A stretch of 64,000 nucleotides of DNA from Aselliscus stoliczkanus. Taxonomy: Eukaryota > Chordata > Mammalia > Chiroptera > Hipposideridae. The notes under the pieces are model-generated. The model searched no databases. It had not been told where the DNA came from and worked only from the letters and a program-made list of their open reading frames with translations. The stretch spans positions 138,930,421-138,994,420 of the forward strand of contig CM066733.1 of the NCBI GenBank assembly GCA_033961575.1. Direction: 5' to 3'. Shown here piece after piece: positions 12,350 to 24,859 of this stretch. Every line of letters starts with the position of its first letter. Within the stretch, counting starts at the first letter, position 1. The translations under genes and the position numbers were made by a program.

Positions 12350-12885
12350 TTCTATTGCTCCATCATAGATTACCACAAATGTAGCAGCTTAAAACAAGGC
12401 TCATTTATCATCACACAGTTTCTGTAAGTCAAGAATTCAGCTGGGCTCAGCTGGGTCCTTTGCTCCAGGGCCTTTCACAAAGTGTAGTCAGAGTGTCAGC
12501 CAGGTTGGCGTCTTATTTGAAGGACTGAGTGGGGAAGGATCTCGAAGCTTACTTGGCTATTGGCAGGATTCAGTTCTTCAAGGGCTGTTGGACTGAAGAC
12601 CTCAGTTTCTATCTGGATGTTGGACTGAAGACACCCCCTCAGATCTTGCCATGTGGATCTCCCCAACATAACCACTTGCACCACCAAAGCCAGCACGGGA
12701 AGTAGCCTGTTAATAAAATGGAAGTCACAGTCTCTAGTTTAATCATAGAAGTGACATTCCATCAACTTTACCATATACTATAGGTTAGAAGCAAGGCACT
12801 GGGCCAGCCTACACTCAAACAAGGACAAGAAAACCAGGAAGCTGGGGTCATTGAAAACATAGCTTAGAATTTGTCCATCACATCT
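12350..12885 (-). mobile_element. MLT1-type LTR, antisense
   Basis: Recognisable reversed MLT1 text: attaccacaaatg, cagcttaaaacaa, ggttagaagcaaggcac, and gtccatcaca at the end. Subfamily not assigned. Confidence 0.65.
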
Positions 12886-13439
12886 GGTAAGTAGCATAGG
12901 TGCTCCCTAAGTTTTTCAAATGGGTCACACTCTAAAACTTTATTTCTTGCCTAGTTGGAATTAAGAATTAATATGATTTTCTTATAGAAACAAAGGAGTT
13001 AGATTCTGAGCTTACGACCCAGGTAAGGGACATTTTACCCACAATGTACCAGGTATCATGATACCAAACTACTGTAACCAACATTTATTTACTCCTTTGT
13101 TAGTCTGTGAAAACATGCTTTCCAGACTTCAAGTTGGGAAACGGGGACAAATTGTCCAGTTAACAGATGCTCAACATAGCACGTAGGGAATTAGAAATTC
13201 TACACCTCTGCCATCAGGAACTCATTAACTGTTTTACACTGTGTATATGAACAGATAATTTCCATGCAAAATATTTATCCACAAGCTGGTGTTGATCAAT
13301 GATTTATTTGCTATGTAGTCATTCTATGAAGTCCTCAGTATTTGCACTGAAAATCTAAACGTTTCAACAGGGAAAGTAAATCATTTTCAAAGTCTTTCAG
13401 AATGTATCATTCAAGGACCCTTTCAAATCATTTTTAAAT

Positions 13440-13984
13440 TATTTTATTTATTAATTAGTTTCAGGTGTACAAAACAATGTAATAGACATTTCACCCTTCA
13501 CAAAGTGACAACCCCTTCCCCCAATCTAGTTCTGCTCTGACATCATATATAGCTGTTGCAATTCCATTGACTCTATTCCCTATGCTGTACTCCACCTCCT
13601 GTGACTACATGTGTATATTAAATTATAGTTGACATTCAGTATGATTGAGCCTCAGCTTCAGGTGCAAAGCACAGTGATGGTCAAGCATCTACACCGTCCA
13701 TGAAATGGTCTCCCTAATAAGACAAGTGCCCATCTGACCCCCCCCCCGACAAAATCTTTACAACGTTATTGAGTATATTCCCCAAACTATTTCATATCCC
13801 CATGGCAATATTGTGACTACAAATTTGTACTTTCTCATCCCTTTACCTTCTCCCCCATCCCCACCCTCCTTCCATCTAGCAACCCCAAAGACTCCACCAA
13901 AAAACTATTCGAACTGATAAAAGAATTTAATAAAGTAGCAGAATATAAAATTAATATTCAGAAATCAGTTGCAATTGTATACAC
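13440..13984 (-). mobile_element. L1 insertion with 5' inversion
   Basis: The left part (13440 to about 13885) is the L1 3' UTR in antisense (attagtttcaggtgtac is the reverse of the 3' end seen at 17540). The right part (about 13886-13984) is L1 ORF2 in the sense direction (reads ELIKEFNKVA, then INIQKSVA). An 11-bp TSD CATTTTTAAAT flanks the whole (13429-13439 and 13985-13995). This head-to-head arrangement within one TSD is the signature of twin priming. Confidence 0.87.
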
Positions 13985-13999
13985 CATTTTTAAATGCTT

Positions 14000-15140
14000 A
14001 AAGAAGACACAACAACTCCACCGCAACACTACTGAATCTCCTAAGCTGAATTCCCTGGTCCTGGGTCGTTTACACTAAATCTCAGGGGTTAGTAAGATGC
14101 CACCTCCTCTCCCTGCAGCTCTGTGTGGAAGAATCTCTGCTGTTCTGCAGAAGAAAGTCTTTTGAATTTGTAGATGCATCAAAGACCAGTCCTTCCTCTT
14201 TAAAAGTCTCCCCTTGCTTCCTAGCCACTGGGGAGTGCTTTGAACTCAGCTCCCACCGGCCCTGTTTCCGCTTCAAAGGTTTCTCCCTTCCCATGTGGGA
14301 AGGAAGTGTCTTTTGAAAGGGATGGGTTCCTGCTTTACATGGGTCTGTCAGAGTAAGCAGCAATAAACAAAAATAATAACAAGCAGCAGTAGCAGGTCTA
14401 AGTAATTACAGAGCGATCTGAAGAAAACGTGGGACTCAGAGGAAGCCGCTTGGCAGCATTATTGGAGGAGAGGGTACTTAACCATGCCTTATTCTCAGTG
14501 GTGCAGCCACTTCTGTACCTTGCAGGAGGCAGGAGTGGCGTCTAAAGCGGCACATCCTTAGGTGGAAGTTTGGGGTCAGGGTCCCATCCCAGAGCCATTA
14601 TACGTGCGAAGGTTCATATTTAAAACACTTTATGTGGGACTCTTTCCCAGGTACCTGCGAGTTTAGACCCTGCTGTGAGACGAATTCCTAGACGTCCTGG
14701 TTATGTATCTGCTTTGTCTCATCTGTAACCACAGCCTGAAGCTGAAATTCTTGGGGATTTTCATTTTCCCTTCTTTCTTCTATATATTGGCTCTTGGACT
14801 CATTATGGGTTGATTCTTTTGTGCTTTTATTTTTTTTTTTCAGTTTAAGTCTCGAACTTAGATATGTACAATTTTAGTTCTAATGAAGAATTTTTGCTTT
14901 GTTTTCTAAGGAAAATATTACCAGAGTTGTTGTGATGCCTTGTGAGGTAATTAAAAGTAGGTTCTTCCCACTCTAGAAGTCTCTAGTTCTCAGATCTTAG
15001 GTAAACTATCAGGGAAACCCCTTAAATTGCAGCCTGATATAGTACAGAACAGCTCATGTATGGAATAGCCCTGGTCTGCAGTTAGCAACACCAACCCAAC
15101 CATACTTCCCTCTGTATATAATAATGGTTCTTTCAGTCAT
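14000..15140. other. Intron, nothing recognised
   Basis: A mildly GC-richer block near 14030-14360 could be an old LTR but I cannot place it. Confidence 0.4.
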
Positions 15141-15144
15141 GGGG

Positions 15145-15516
15145 TGTTTTAGTCTGTTAGAACTGCCATAACAAAACACCACAGACTGACTTAAACAACA
15201 GAAATTTATTTCTCCCAGTTCTGGAGGCTGGAAATCCAAGTCAAGGTGTCTGTAGGTTTGGATTGTTCTGAGGACTCTCTCCTTGGCTTGCCACCTTCTC
15301 ACTGTGTCCTCACATGGCATTTTATCTGTGTGTATGCATCCCTGGTATTTCTACCTCTTCTTGTAAGGACACCAGTATATTATATTAGGGACCCCACCCT
15401 TATGATCTCATTTAACCTCAGTTATATCTGTAAAGGCTCTATCTTCAAATGCAGTCACATTGGGTGTTAGGGCTTCAACATATGGGTTTTGGGGGAACAC
15501 ACTGCAGTCTATAACA
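15145..15516 (-). mobile_element. MLT1 solo LTR (MaLR)
   Basis: It starts TGTTTTAGTCTGTTAG, contains aacaacagaaatttatttct and ctcactgtgtcctcacatgg, and ends ctataaca. A 5-bp flank TGGGG/TGGAG gives a near-perfect target duplication. Confidence 0.85.
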
Positions 15517-16229
15517 TGGAGTTACCCACAATGCCAGTTGGGTGGATTGAAGGTCATAAATGGTTTGTAAAAATGTGTGTGCTTACGTGCATATGTGGAT
15601 TTCTCAGGAAAGAAAATTTCTAGCTTTTATGGGAATTTCAAAGAATTCCAATAAATAGGACACAATGCTTTATATCAACTTCCTTAATTATTTTTATAGG
15701 TGTAATGATATATATGAACCCTCCGCAAAGATTCTATGAGTCTATAAATCCTGTTCCATCCTCTCTAGATTTTGAGGTATTTTGTTTGGCTAATAATCAG
15801 TAATCTTTCCAAAGATTAGGAAATAGTTAGAGAATGTGTTTTTTTATCCTGCTGAGATGACTAAAATAATGTTGTATTTTTCATTATTGTACAGTTTTAG
15901 AGTGTTTTCTTTTGTAAATGGTGGCTTAGGTCCTTACAAGAATATATCATTTTATAAAACAAATATCTGAGCTACGTAAAGAGAATAGCAATTAAAAAGC
16001 AATTATGAGTTTAGGACAGAGTAATTGTATTGCAAACATTAATTTGTTAATTAATTAATGAAATTGAACTTCCCAATGTAGGCAGTGTTGTTTATGCTTA
16101 TATAATATGTGGAGGAAAGCAATGGAAAAAATGGCTGGGAAATGGGTTGTATGGTAAAAACCTAAAGAAATTAGAATTTTTTAAAATGGAAAACACAGGA
16201 TAAATGACACTTTAAAAGTTACCCCTACT

Positions 16230-17607
16230 GAGTAAATTTGCAGACATTACCCTCAGTAATATTTTTACTGATATATTCCCTCGGGCTACAGAAATAAAAG
16301 AAAAAAATGAACATATGGGATTACATCAAACTTTAAAGTTTTTTCACAGCAAAGGAAATCATCAATAAAACAAAAGGCAGCTTACTGAATGGGAGAAGAT
16401 ATTTGCCAATGATATATCTGATAAGAGGTTAATATCCAAAATTTATAAAACACTCATGAAACTCAACACCAAAAAAACAAACAACCCAATTAAAAAATGG
16501 GCAGAGGATATGAAGAGGCATTTCTCTAAAGAGGACATACAGATGGCCAACAGGCATATGAAAAAATGTTCAACCTCACTAATCATCAGAGAGATGCAAA
16601 TAAAAACCACAGTGAGATACCACCTCACTCCGGTCAGAATGGCTATCATCAATAAATCAACAAACAAGTGCTGGCGAGGTTGTGGAGAAAAGGGAACCCT
16701 GGTACACTGTTGGTGGGGCTGCAGATTGGTGCAGCCATTATGGAGGTATCTCTAAAAACTCGAAATGGAACTACCAGCAGTTCCACTCCTAGGCATTTAT
16801 CCTGAAAAACCCAAGACACTAATTCAAAAAAATATATGCACCCCTGTGTTCATTGCAGCGCTATTTACAATAGCTAAGACTTGGAAACAACCGAAATACC
16901 ATTCAGTAGATGACTGGATTAAGAAACTGTGGTACATTTACACAATAGAGTATTATTCCGCTATAAAGAAGAATAAAATCGTACCATTTGCAACGATATG
17001 GACGGACAGCAAGAACATTATGTTACATGAAATAAGTCAGTCAGAGAAAGATGTGGAATCAGAAAAACTGAATGAACGAGCAAAGTAAACAGAAACAGAC
17101 TCATAGATTTAGAGGAAAAACTGAGGGTTGCTAGTTGGGAGGGGGCCGGGGATGAGGGAGAAGGGGAAGGGATTAGACAGCATAAATAGGCAACTACAAT
17201 ATTGTCACAGGGATATGAAACACAGTTCGGGGAATATAATAATGTTGTAAAAATTTTGTGGCATGTCAGATGGTCACATGTCTTGTTAGGGAGACCACTT
17301 CATGGATGGAGTAGAGGCTTGATCACTGCACTGTATACCTGAAACTGATGTGATATTATATTGTATGCCAACTGTAATTGAATGTATAGATAGTCACGGG
17401 ATGTAGAGTATACTGTGGAGGGGAGTCAAGGGAATTGTAATAAATATGTATGACATGGGAGGGAGTGGGGTGACAAATTGGGGGAGGGGGGTTGTCACTT
17501 TGAGGGGTAAAAAGTATAACTATTGCAATGTGTTGTACACCTGAAACTAATTTAAAAAAAATTTTTTCTAAATAATAATAAATCACATAAACTTAAAATA
17601 AATAAAT
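16230..17607 (+). mobile_element. 5'-truncated L1 (ORF2 C-terminus and 3' UTR)
   Basis: The ORF2 C-terminal region is readable: [18 protein letters not shown] and [11 protein letters not shown] at 16456-16752, one in-frame TAA at 16753-16755, then the same frame again (PLLGIYPEK, FIAALFTIAKTW) to TAA at 17086-17088. At the mid break about 20 family residues are missing. The 3' UTR (17089 on) is G-rich in places and ends gtacacctgaaactaat plus an A-rich tail. The TSD is AAAAGTTACCCCTACT (16214-16229) against AAAAGTTACCCTACT (17608-17622), one C indel. Confidence 0.92.
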
Positions 17608-17624
17608 AAAAGTTACCCTACTTG

Positions 17625-18780
17625 TTGTTCTTTCTCCCTCTTTTAGAGATCTTCACTTTTATTTGGGTCCTATCATATGCTGATCTATACTATTTTCATT
17701 GTATATTTGGGCTCTGGCTTCTTAAACTTGAACTTTGGATGTTCGTTTGCCATCAATAAATTTCATTTTGATAAGTTTAGACATTTTTCTTGGCCAGTGA
17801 TTTTCACATCTTTCTCTACTTATAGAACCATTAAATCCATAGATGTCGAGTAGATAAAAATGGAACTTACAGCTGATAGAGAGTGGGAAAGGGATCCTAC
17901 TGAAATAAAAATATATACTATAATGTGGTAGTTCCCTAATCCAAAGTAGTCTCCTCTCCAATCCATGAGCAGGTCGTAGTCAATTACTGCTTTCTTTATT
18001 TAGCACTCCCTATCTATTGAAATATCAAAAAAAAAAGAAAGAAAATTATGTTCCCAGTTTTTTTTTTTAAAGAGCAAAATTAGCTGGGACATACTTATTT
18101 TCTCTGGCTGTGGTCTCTTGTAAAAATGTCAGTCCTGGATGGGAAAATTAAAACAACACTCACTTCCTTTTCCTCATTTTAGGACGATGGCAACAGGGGA
18201 CAAGAAATCTTAAATCATATAATTGCCTTTGGAAACACTTTCAACCTTTGGTCTCATTTGCCCCTAAAGTATGATGCTGAAGTCACAGAAGTAAATATTG
18301 AAGGCATCCTGTGACTTTCTGGCAAGTGGCTCTTTTGGATAGAGTCATTTCAAAGCCCATGTCCCGTTTGCTGCAGTCAGTCTGTCAGGATCACAGCTGG
18401 CAGCTCCCACTGCCATGGTCCATGCCTGATGGTTTCAGGGAGCACTCCAAGTTCCTGGGTTCCCCTCCATCCCATTCCTAGAGTGGGTAGCACCTGAAAC
18501 ACTGAAGTAAAAAGAAGTTTGAAATGTGTTGTTTACTATTTAGAGGGACTTTGAATAGTTCCAGACAGCATAACTTCGTTTAAAAAAAAAAAAATCTTCA
18601 TTCGATGACTCGGCAAAGAATTGAGGAAACCTTTAAAAACAAACTAAACTTTTGAAATTACTACAAATAAAACACTTGTGAGTCTTGGGGATTTTCAGTG
18701 GAAACATACTACTGAGTTTCTGTATGTGTGTATCGATTAAACTGTTGTAGTTGAGCATTTATATTGTTACAAAAGCTTTA
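17625..18780. other. Intron, nothing recognised
   Basis: AT-rich, no recognised element before the TTTGG repeat. Confidence 0.5.
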
Positions 18781-18783
18781 CGC

Positions 18784-18910
18784 CTGCCTTTTGGGGTTTT
18801 TTGTGTATGTGTGTTTTGGTTTTGATTTGTTTTGTTTGGGTTTAGTTTGGTTTGATTTGGTTTGGTTTGGTTTAGTTTGGTTTTGGTTTTTCGTTTTGTT
18901 TTGTTTTGGT
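18784..18910. repeat. (TTTGG)n-like G/T simple repeat
   Basis: Imperfect TTTGG/TTTTG pentamers on the plus strand. It generates spurious Asn/Thr/Gln/Lys-rich open frames on the minus strand. Confidence 0.9.
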
Positions 18911-19380
18911 TCTCACAACAGTTTGGCTTTAAGTTGTTCAGCAAAGAAATAAAATTATGATGTTTTGTGTAATTTGCCCCAGGTCATGCAGCGTTTGTGT
19001 TAAAGCCAAGTTGAGATTTTTTTTTAGCCAGGGGTTTTTAATGCGCTGCATTAACTAGCCAACACACTATCCCTTGTTTCTTGAGTTATCCGTTAGGTTC
19101 TGGATACTGTATTAAGGGCCATGGGAACATAGAAATATGTCATGGCCCTTCTCACACGTGTGCATCTGCCTTGACTCCACAAGCTCAGTTAATCTGATAG
19201 GCCAGAATAACCTCTTCGTGAGCTCTGATTCTTACTTCTGTCCAGTAATGTGTGAGGAAGACGCATACTTACTTCCAGAAGCATGCACTTTGATAGCAGG
19301 CTGAGTTCCCCTTAGTAGTCATTATTTCTGCCAGCTCTTAGGGTGAAGCATATCCATGGGCAGCTGCTGGTGCTTTTTAT

Positions 19381-19837
19381 TTGTTTTTTATTTTTTTTAT
19401 TTTTTAAAGATTTTATTGGGGAATTGGCAGAGGGGAACAGCGTTGGGGAATCGGGGAAGGGGAACAGACAAGTTGCTGTCTTTTTGTTCTTCAGTTTAGT
19501 TGCAGAGGATGTTGCTTCCCTGTCGGTATTGTCATTGCGCTCTTCCGGGATGAGGCAGATCGGTCACCGGCCTCTGGATGTCGCTCACCGCGGCTATTGG
19601 CAGCTCACGCTTGGCTGCCAGCCGCTCACGCTGGCTGCGGGCCACTTACTGTAGCCTATGGCAGCCCACTGCAGCAGGGGCTGCAGCCCACACCATCACC
19701 GGGGCTCGCACAGCCCAGCTCCAGGGGGAGCTGTTGTTAGCTGTAGAGGGCAGTGTCACTGGCCCTCATGTGGGATCCGAACCGGGGCACTGGCATCCCA
19801 AAACCAGCGCTTAACCAATGCGCCACTCGGCTGGCCC
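19381..19837 (-). mobile_element. Long composite tRNA-derived SINE (457 bp)
   Basis: Read on the minus strand, the head is the same tRNA-like module as the short SINEs (19740-19837). A GC-rich middle of roughly 240 nt follows, then a tail with ctgttccccttccccgattcc and caataaaatc, ending in an A/T-rich tract. It is flanked by a perfect 17-bp TSD CTGCTGGTGCTTTTTAT (19364-19380 and 19838-19854). The open frames across it are chance. Confidence 0.88.
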
Positions 19838-19889
19838 CTGCTGGTGCTTTTTATACTAGGATTTTGAAAGTTAAAGAAGAAGGGGTGAG

Positions 19890-20060
19890 GGAAGAGGAAA
19901 CGAATAACTATTGATTGCTGTGGGTTTATATAACTTAATCCTCAGGACGGACCCATGAGAACATTGTTATTATCCCCGTTTAACAGAGGAGGAAACTGAG
20001 ACTCAGAAAAACCAAGTTGATGCCCAAGGTCGTCCCACTTAATCGATGACATCAGCAGCA
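19890..20060 (-). mobile_element. MIR, antisense
   Basis: acagaggaggaaactgagac and tgcccaaggtcgtccc. Confidence 0.75.
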
Positions 20061-20559
20061 TTTGAATGTAGGGTTCTCCAAAGACAAAGGAAGGCCTGAC
20101 ATTTCCCACTAGAGTGAACCATTTCTATATAAATGCTGGACAAGGTAAGCCCTCAGTTTCCTTATCAGTAAAATAAACTCAAAAGACTGCCACCTTGTTT
20201 AATCTGTTATTAAATGGGAGAGCCTTAAACATGGAGGAACAAATTAAAATGAATTTGTGTTCATTCATCCTCTTCTTGAATTGTGAACAACCACCATCAA
20301 ATTATGACTGAAATTATCCATAGAATTAATGTTTGCACTGACTCAGCAGTGATGAATTACATGTCATTCCAGTGCAAAGATTTCTTCTTAACTGTTGCTA
20401 TTAACTATTCAAGAGAGCAATATCTTCCATTTTCACCCACGCCCTTCTGCAAAACTCATGAAGCCTTTGTTTAAAGATTTTTCTTCTCTCAAATGCTTCT
20501 TCCCCTGCAGCCTCTGCTAACCAATGAAGGTATTTCATGGACTTGATTGTCAGGGAGAA

Positions 20560-20740
20560 TCAAAGAGGGACATGAATGTAAGATGGAGAAAAAGAGCAGT
20601 AGTGGGACTAGAGTAGCTGAGACAGAGACACTGGAGATTATAAATGAAAGCTTAAGTTGCAAACAACTTGAGGAACAATTGATGAAAGGTCTTAAATGCT
20701 AGACCCAAGCATTCTGATTGAATAATATGGGCTAGCAGGA
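20560..20740 (-). mobile_element. Probable L2 fragment, antisense
   Basis: Diverged purine-rich text with ggtcttaaatgctagaccca. Weak. Confidence 0.35.
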
Positions 20741-20867
20741 TCTACTACACTTTTGTCCTCTGTCGCCATCATCTATTGAAATAGGTTTTGCCAAGCTCTC
20801 TGTTGAACTCCATTTGCCAGAACATCAGTAAGCACTTCTCAGTCCTTATTTTGCCTTCTTAGGAGTA

Positions 20868-20937
20868 TTAACACATTTTTTGCGGGAAACGAGTAAACTC
20901 GTCATGTAGCTTTTTATGCCCGCTTACAAAGTGTTAA
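20868..20937. mobile_element. piggyBac-type MITE (70 bp, TTAA-flanked)
   Basis: A 62-bp non-autonomous DNA transposon (20872-20933) lies between two TTAA tetranucleotides (20868-20871 and 20934-20937), the target duplication of piggyBac elements. Its terminal inverted repeats are about 15 bp and imperfect: CACATTTTTTGCGGG on the left, CACTTTGTAAGCGGG read inward from the right. That is 11 of 15 identical, starting CAC. The internal GCGGGAAACGAG followed by taaactcg resembles the terminal region of the bat piggyBac element (piggyBat) as I remember it. It also contains the short palindrome ACGAGTaaACTCGT. No transposase is present. Confidence 0.72.
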
Positions 20938-21609
20938 ATGCTCTTGCCTGCTCCCTCCATTTCCCACCTGGCTGAGGATGCTTTCCCAAGCTTCAGATCC
21001 ACATGAACTTGAGCATTCTAAAGGCCCCTCATGGCTGACACGCTCATAGCCTCTGCCACAACCTCATCCACTCTCAGTGTTTCCTGTACAGTGTTACCAG
21101 CTGGAAACCCAAAGGGAAGCAGGAATGACTTTCAGTGTCTTGCTTGAGCAGTTCTTTGGATAATGGGTGGGGAACACTAGAAGAGCAATGACAGGGCAAA
21201 ATGACTGATGATTACATTTAGTTTGGGACTTACTGCATATGAGCTTCCTAAATGTTTCAATACAATAAGGTTCAGATATAGTGACCTGAAGAGTAGGTAG
21301 GCCGAAGTTGTATTAGAGAACAGGTTAAACAGCGACAGTGAGGTCTTCTTCTTAAAGACACCGCTCCCCACCCCACTCCTTCAGTTCAATATCCATAGTT
21401 GTATTCAGTGTTTATTAAATGCTTGTAATTTACTTCTGTCCTTTGCTTTCCTTTGGGAACCAGTAAGCTTCATTCATTCATTCATGATAATAGATTCCCT
21501 TTAAGAGCCAGTTAAAGCCTCTCGATTCCAAATTCACTAAGAAACCTTTGGGGTTGTTTGATCGCCAGGGAGACTCAAGGAAAGACTAGCTGAAGCAAGA
21601 AACTGTGTA

Positions 21610-21830
21610 GCACAAATATTTATTGAGCACTTACTCTGCTGCAGGTACTATGAGGAACCCTTTGTATACATTCTCAGATTTACTCCTGCACAGCACTGTT
21701 AGGTAGTGATCCCCTTTTAATCCCATTTTAGAGATATGTGAATTAAGAAGTAAATAAATAAACTATCTTCTCCAAGGTCACAAAGCTAGGAAACGTGAAG
21801 CTAGAATTGCACCCAGGTCTAACTTCAGAG
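21610..21830 (-). mobile_element. MIR, antisense
   Basis: acaaatatttattgagcact, cacagcactgttaggtagtg and tctccaaggtcacaaagcta. Confidence 0.7.
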
Positions 21831-21834
21831 CCCT

Positions 21835-24285
21835 TTCCATAGCCACACTACAAAAGCTTCCAACTGTTGACCAGTATAGTTTCCATACAGAAGCCTGCAT
21901 TTGGCCCCATTCTTCCTTTCTCTCACCAAAGTTGACAAAGAAACAAACAAACAAAAAGAATACCTTTCTCTTTGGTTTCAGCTCGTTAGCTGAAGAGAAA
22001 CGGAAGGAAAGCTAAAAATGTTAGTCCCAGAGTCTCAAACACACAAACGAACAGTGTGGAGATGGCCTGAGTACGTTATCATAACCCATACTTGGCTGAT
22101 GCTCCAGACAAGGGGAAGGAAAAGGAAAGCATTGGTTGCCCTTCAGTGTTGGCATCTTGCAGCCTATACAGGGCTGGATTTAGAGGGCGTGAATACTGAT
22201 GAGCTTGACCTAAGCAGGCACGTTTCCCCCTGAAAAGTAGCTTTGCTTAAATGTTAAAATTCATAAGGGGGAAAAAATAAAGGTACTTTTAAAAATGTAC
22301 AAACTGTAACCCTTATTTTTTTCTCCATATAAAAAAAATTTAAATGCTTGAGTGTAATGTTTTCAACACATCTGGTGAAATAGAACCACACCAAACTAGC
22401 CCCAGAATGGGTTGAGTTCACAAAAATGGAAAGTTAAAGGACACCTCATTAACTTAGAGTGTCCATTGCCTCATGAGAGAAAAAGAGATAACTAGTTAAG
22501 GACGCCTCCAATGAAAGCAATGAGCTAAGCAACCAGCCCTAACCTCGCAATGTTTTAAGGAACTTCTTGAAGTTCTTTTCCCTCCTTGATGTCAGTGCAA
22601 TAAATTTAAGTTGGCTGATAATCCTTGGACTCTGGGAAAAGCAAATGGTTTAGTTTATGGTCAATTTCTCTCAATGATTAGCTTTCAAAAAAACGCATGA
22701 GTTATGAGAGAGAGCATCTAACCTGCCCCACTGTTGAAAAAGAGAATTGGATTGCATGTTCAAGGTGCTGCTGCTAAGAGCCTTCCAGCAATTGCTGCAG
22801 CTCGGCCATGGATGTTTCTGTGAAATAAATAACAGAAGGCAGTCTAGGAATTTGCAAGAGGAAGTGTTTTCCTAATATGGCTTAGCAAAAGCATCTCTAT
22901 ATTAAATCTACATGCAAATTTAAACTGCACCAGAGGAAGGTAAATGGGTTTATATAACCCAAATAGCACTGGAAATATTAAACAGTTCATGTTGTTAAAA
23001 CAGGTTGACATCATGGCCAAGGTTCTTTTTTCTCCAGGAAATCGAAGGCTCCATCCACAAGTAAGAGGTAGGAAGATTTATTTACTATAGAGGAAGCTCT
23101 CACATACTCACTGCCCTGCCTTACGTTTGCTGTGCCTCTGGAAAACAAGAAATGCCCTATTTTATCTCATCTTCCCCCGCTCCCCCAAGCTACGAAACAA
23201 AAAGGAGAGCAGAAGTAGAGAGAATAAGGAAGTTCTGGGAAGCCTTGGCCTTCAAATGAAGGAAGCTGCTGCCAAGGATCACATGAACTTACTACGTGGT
23301 CATGTATAGATTTTAAGAGAGAGCTTTCTTAAGGATCGCTAGAATGAAGAAAGGAATTTTATTCATGATTAGTAAAAGATGGAGGAAACCAAACTATATC
23401 AAACAGAACTAAAAATTAAAGATTCCTTTTTTTAAAAGGTTTACAATCTAGCAAGTGGAAGATCTTAGAAGGACGTATAACAATTACGATCTCCACTAGT
23501 TTCCCAGAGGGTCAATTCAGGGGTAGAAAATCATGAGGGGACCCGAGGATAGAAGTTCTAGAATATACAATTTTCAGGCTAAACACTGTGCTACATTTTT
23601 CCAGAGTTTTCCAAAGTCAAGTTAGTTTCAATGCATTGTTATTGCAAACCTTTCTAATTTTCTCCCCTTGAAAGTCTTCCTCAGACAAATTTGCTTAGCT
23701 AGCCAGAAATATCATCCACAAAATTAACACCAGAGATAAACAGAAGGATTTTGATCCAGTTGGCAGGGGGCAACCACAAGAAATATTCATTATGTCCCAG
23801 TAGACTGACTTGAAAACTTGAAACTTAAAACACCATCACTCCTTTGGCCATGACTCTGTACAAGGGAAATCAGATTAGTACCTCATCTTTACCCAGCCCA
23901 ACTCTCTTTGACTTTGCTGCTTGGAAACTCACATGGCCTTACCCCAGTATTACTTACGGTGACCATGCATTTTGAAATGGCACTCGAGCAAAGCAAAAGT
24001 GACCTAGCATTCAGCTCTATAACTTATGTTGGAGAGTTTATCTTTTTCATTGTCTATGCCCTAGTATCTTTCTAGGTTTTCTTCCTTTCTGATTACTTAC
24101 CTAAGCTTCCTCTTCTTCCTCCTCCTATTTTATTTCTGATATCTGGAACTTGCTTACTTGCCCTTTCTCCTGTTCATCTTCTCAGCTTATACTACAAGCT
24201 GTGCGCAATGTCTTCATATTTCTGTGTTTCCTTGAAAACGCTATATTCCAATATTTTTCTGTACGTGCCGTATTTTCTTTGATGT
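21835..24285. other. Intron, nothing recognised
   Basis: Repeat-poor, unique-looking sequence. No gene or RNA recognised. Confidence 0.5.
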
Positions 24286-24289
24286 GTCC

Positions 24290-24850
24290 TTTTAAAATTT
24301 TTATGAATTTATCTTTAATAATAAAGTAATACAGACAGGTAAAGAACACTTGAAAAAAATATAAAAATGTAGGCACAAGAAAGATGATCCCTTATGGTCT
24401 TTCAGACAAAGGAAATAACTGTAAATGTTATAATGGGTTCCTTTAAAGTTCTACAAATAAGGTTTTTAAAACCAAATATGATAATATAAGCATTCTTTGA
24501 TGTTCTTTGGTGTCTAATTATAATATAAGTATTTTTCTTAGTATCTTTTATGCAGTATCCATTGAGTGCATGTATCCTAGGTTAAAAACCATTACATCAT
24601 TGTAGGTCATTAAGATAATTTTTCATTATTTTGCTATTGTAAATAGTATTAGAGGAAATATCTTTGTTTACTAAGCGAAGGAAGAATATGTTTTTTATGT
24701 CTTGTTTGTTTTGTTTAGGCTGAGTTTTATTTCTTTGGTATAGACCCAAAAGTTCAATTTCAGCCCTTGGGAAACGGGCTAGGGCCCTTGACAATAGGGT
24801 CGATTTGCTTCCAAAACAGTGATTGCAGTGTATTCTTTGTCCAGCATTCA
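24290..24850 (-). mobile_element. Probable ancient L1M fragment, antisense
   Basis: An AT-rich stretch resembling reversed L1M 3' sequence (ttgctattgtaaatagtatt). Strongly diverged. Confidence 0.4.
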
Positions 24851-24859
24851 TGAGTGTGA

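Noticed and set aside
18759..18952. Asn/Thr/Gln/Lys frame and its opposite Phe/Gly frame
   Set aside because: Translation of the TTTGG simple repeat.
19343..19867. Three overlapping plus-strand frames
   Set aside because: They run through the composite SINE in antisense; GC-rich middle, no protein similarity.
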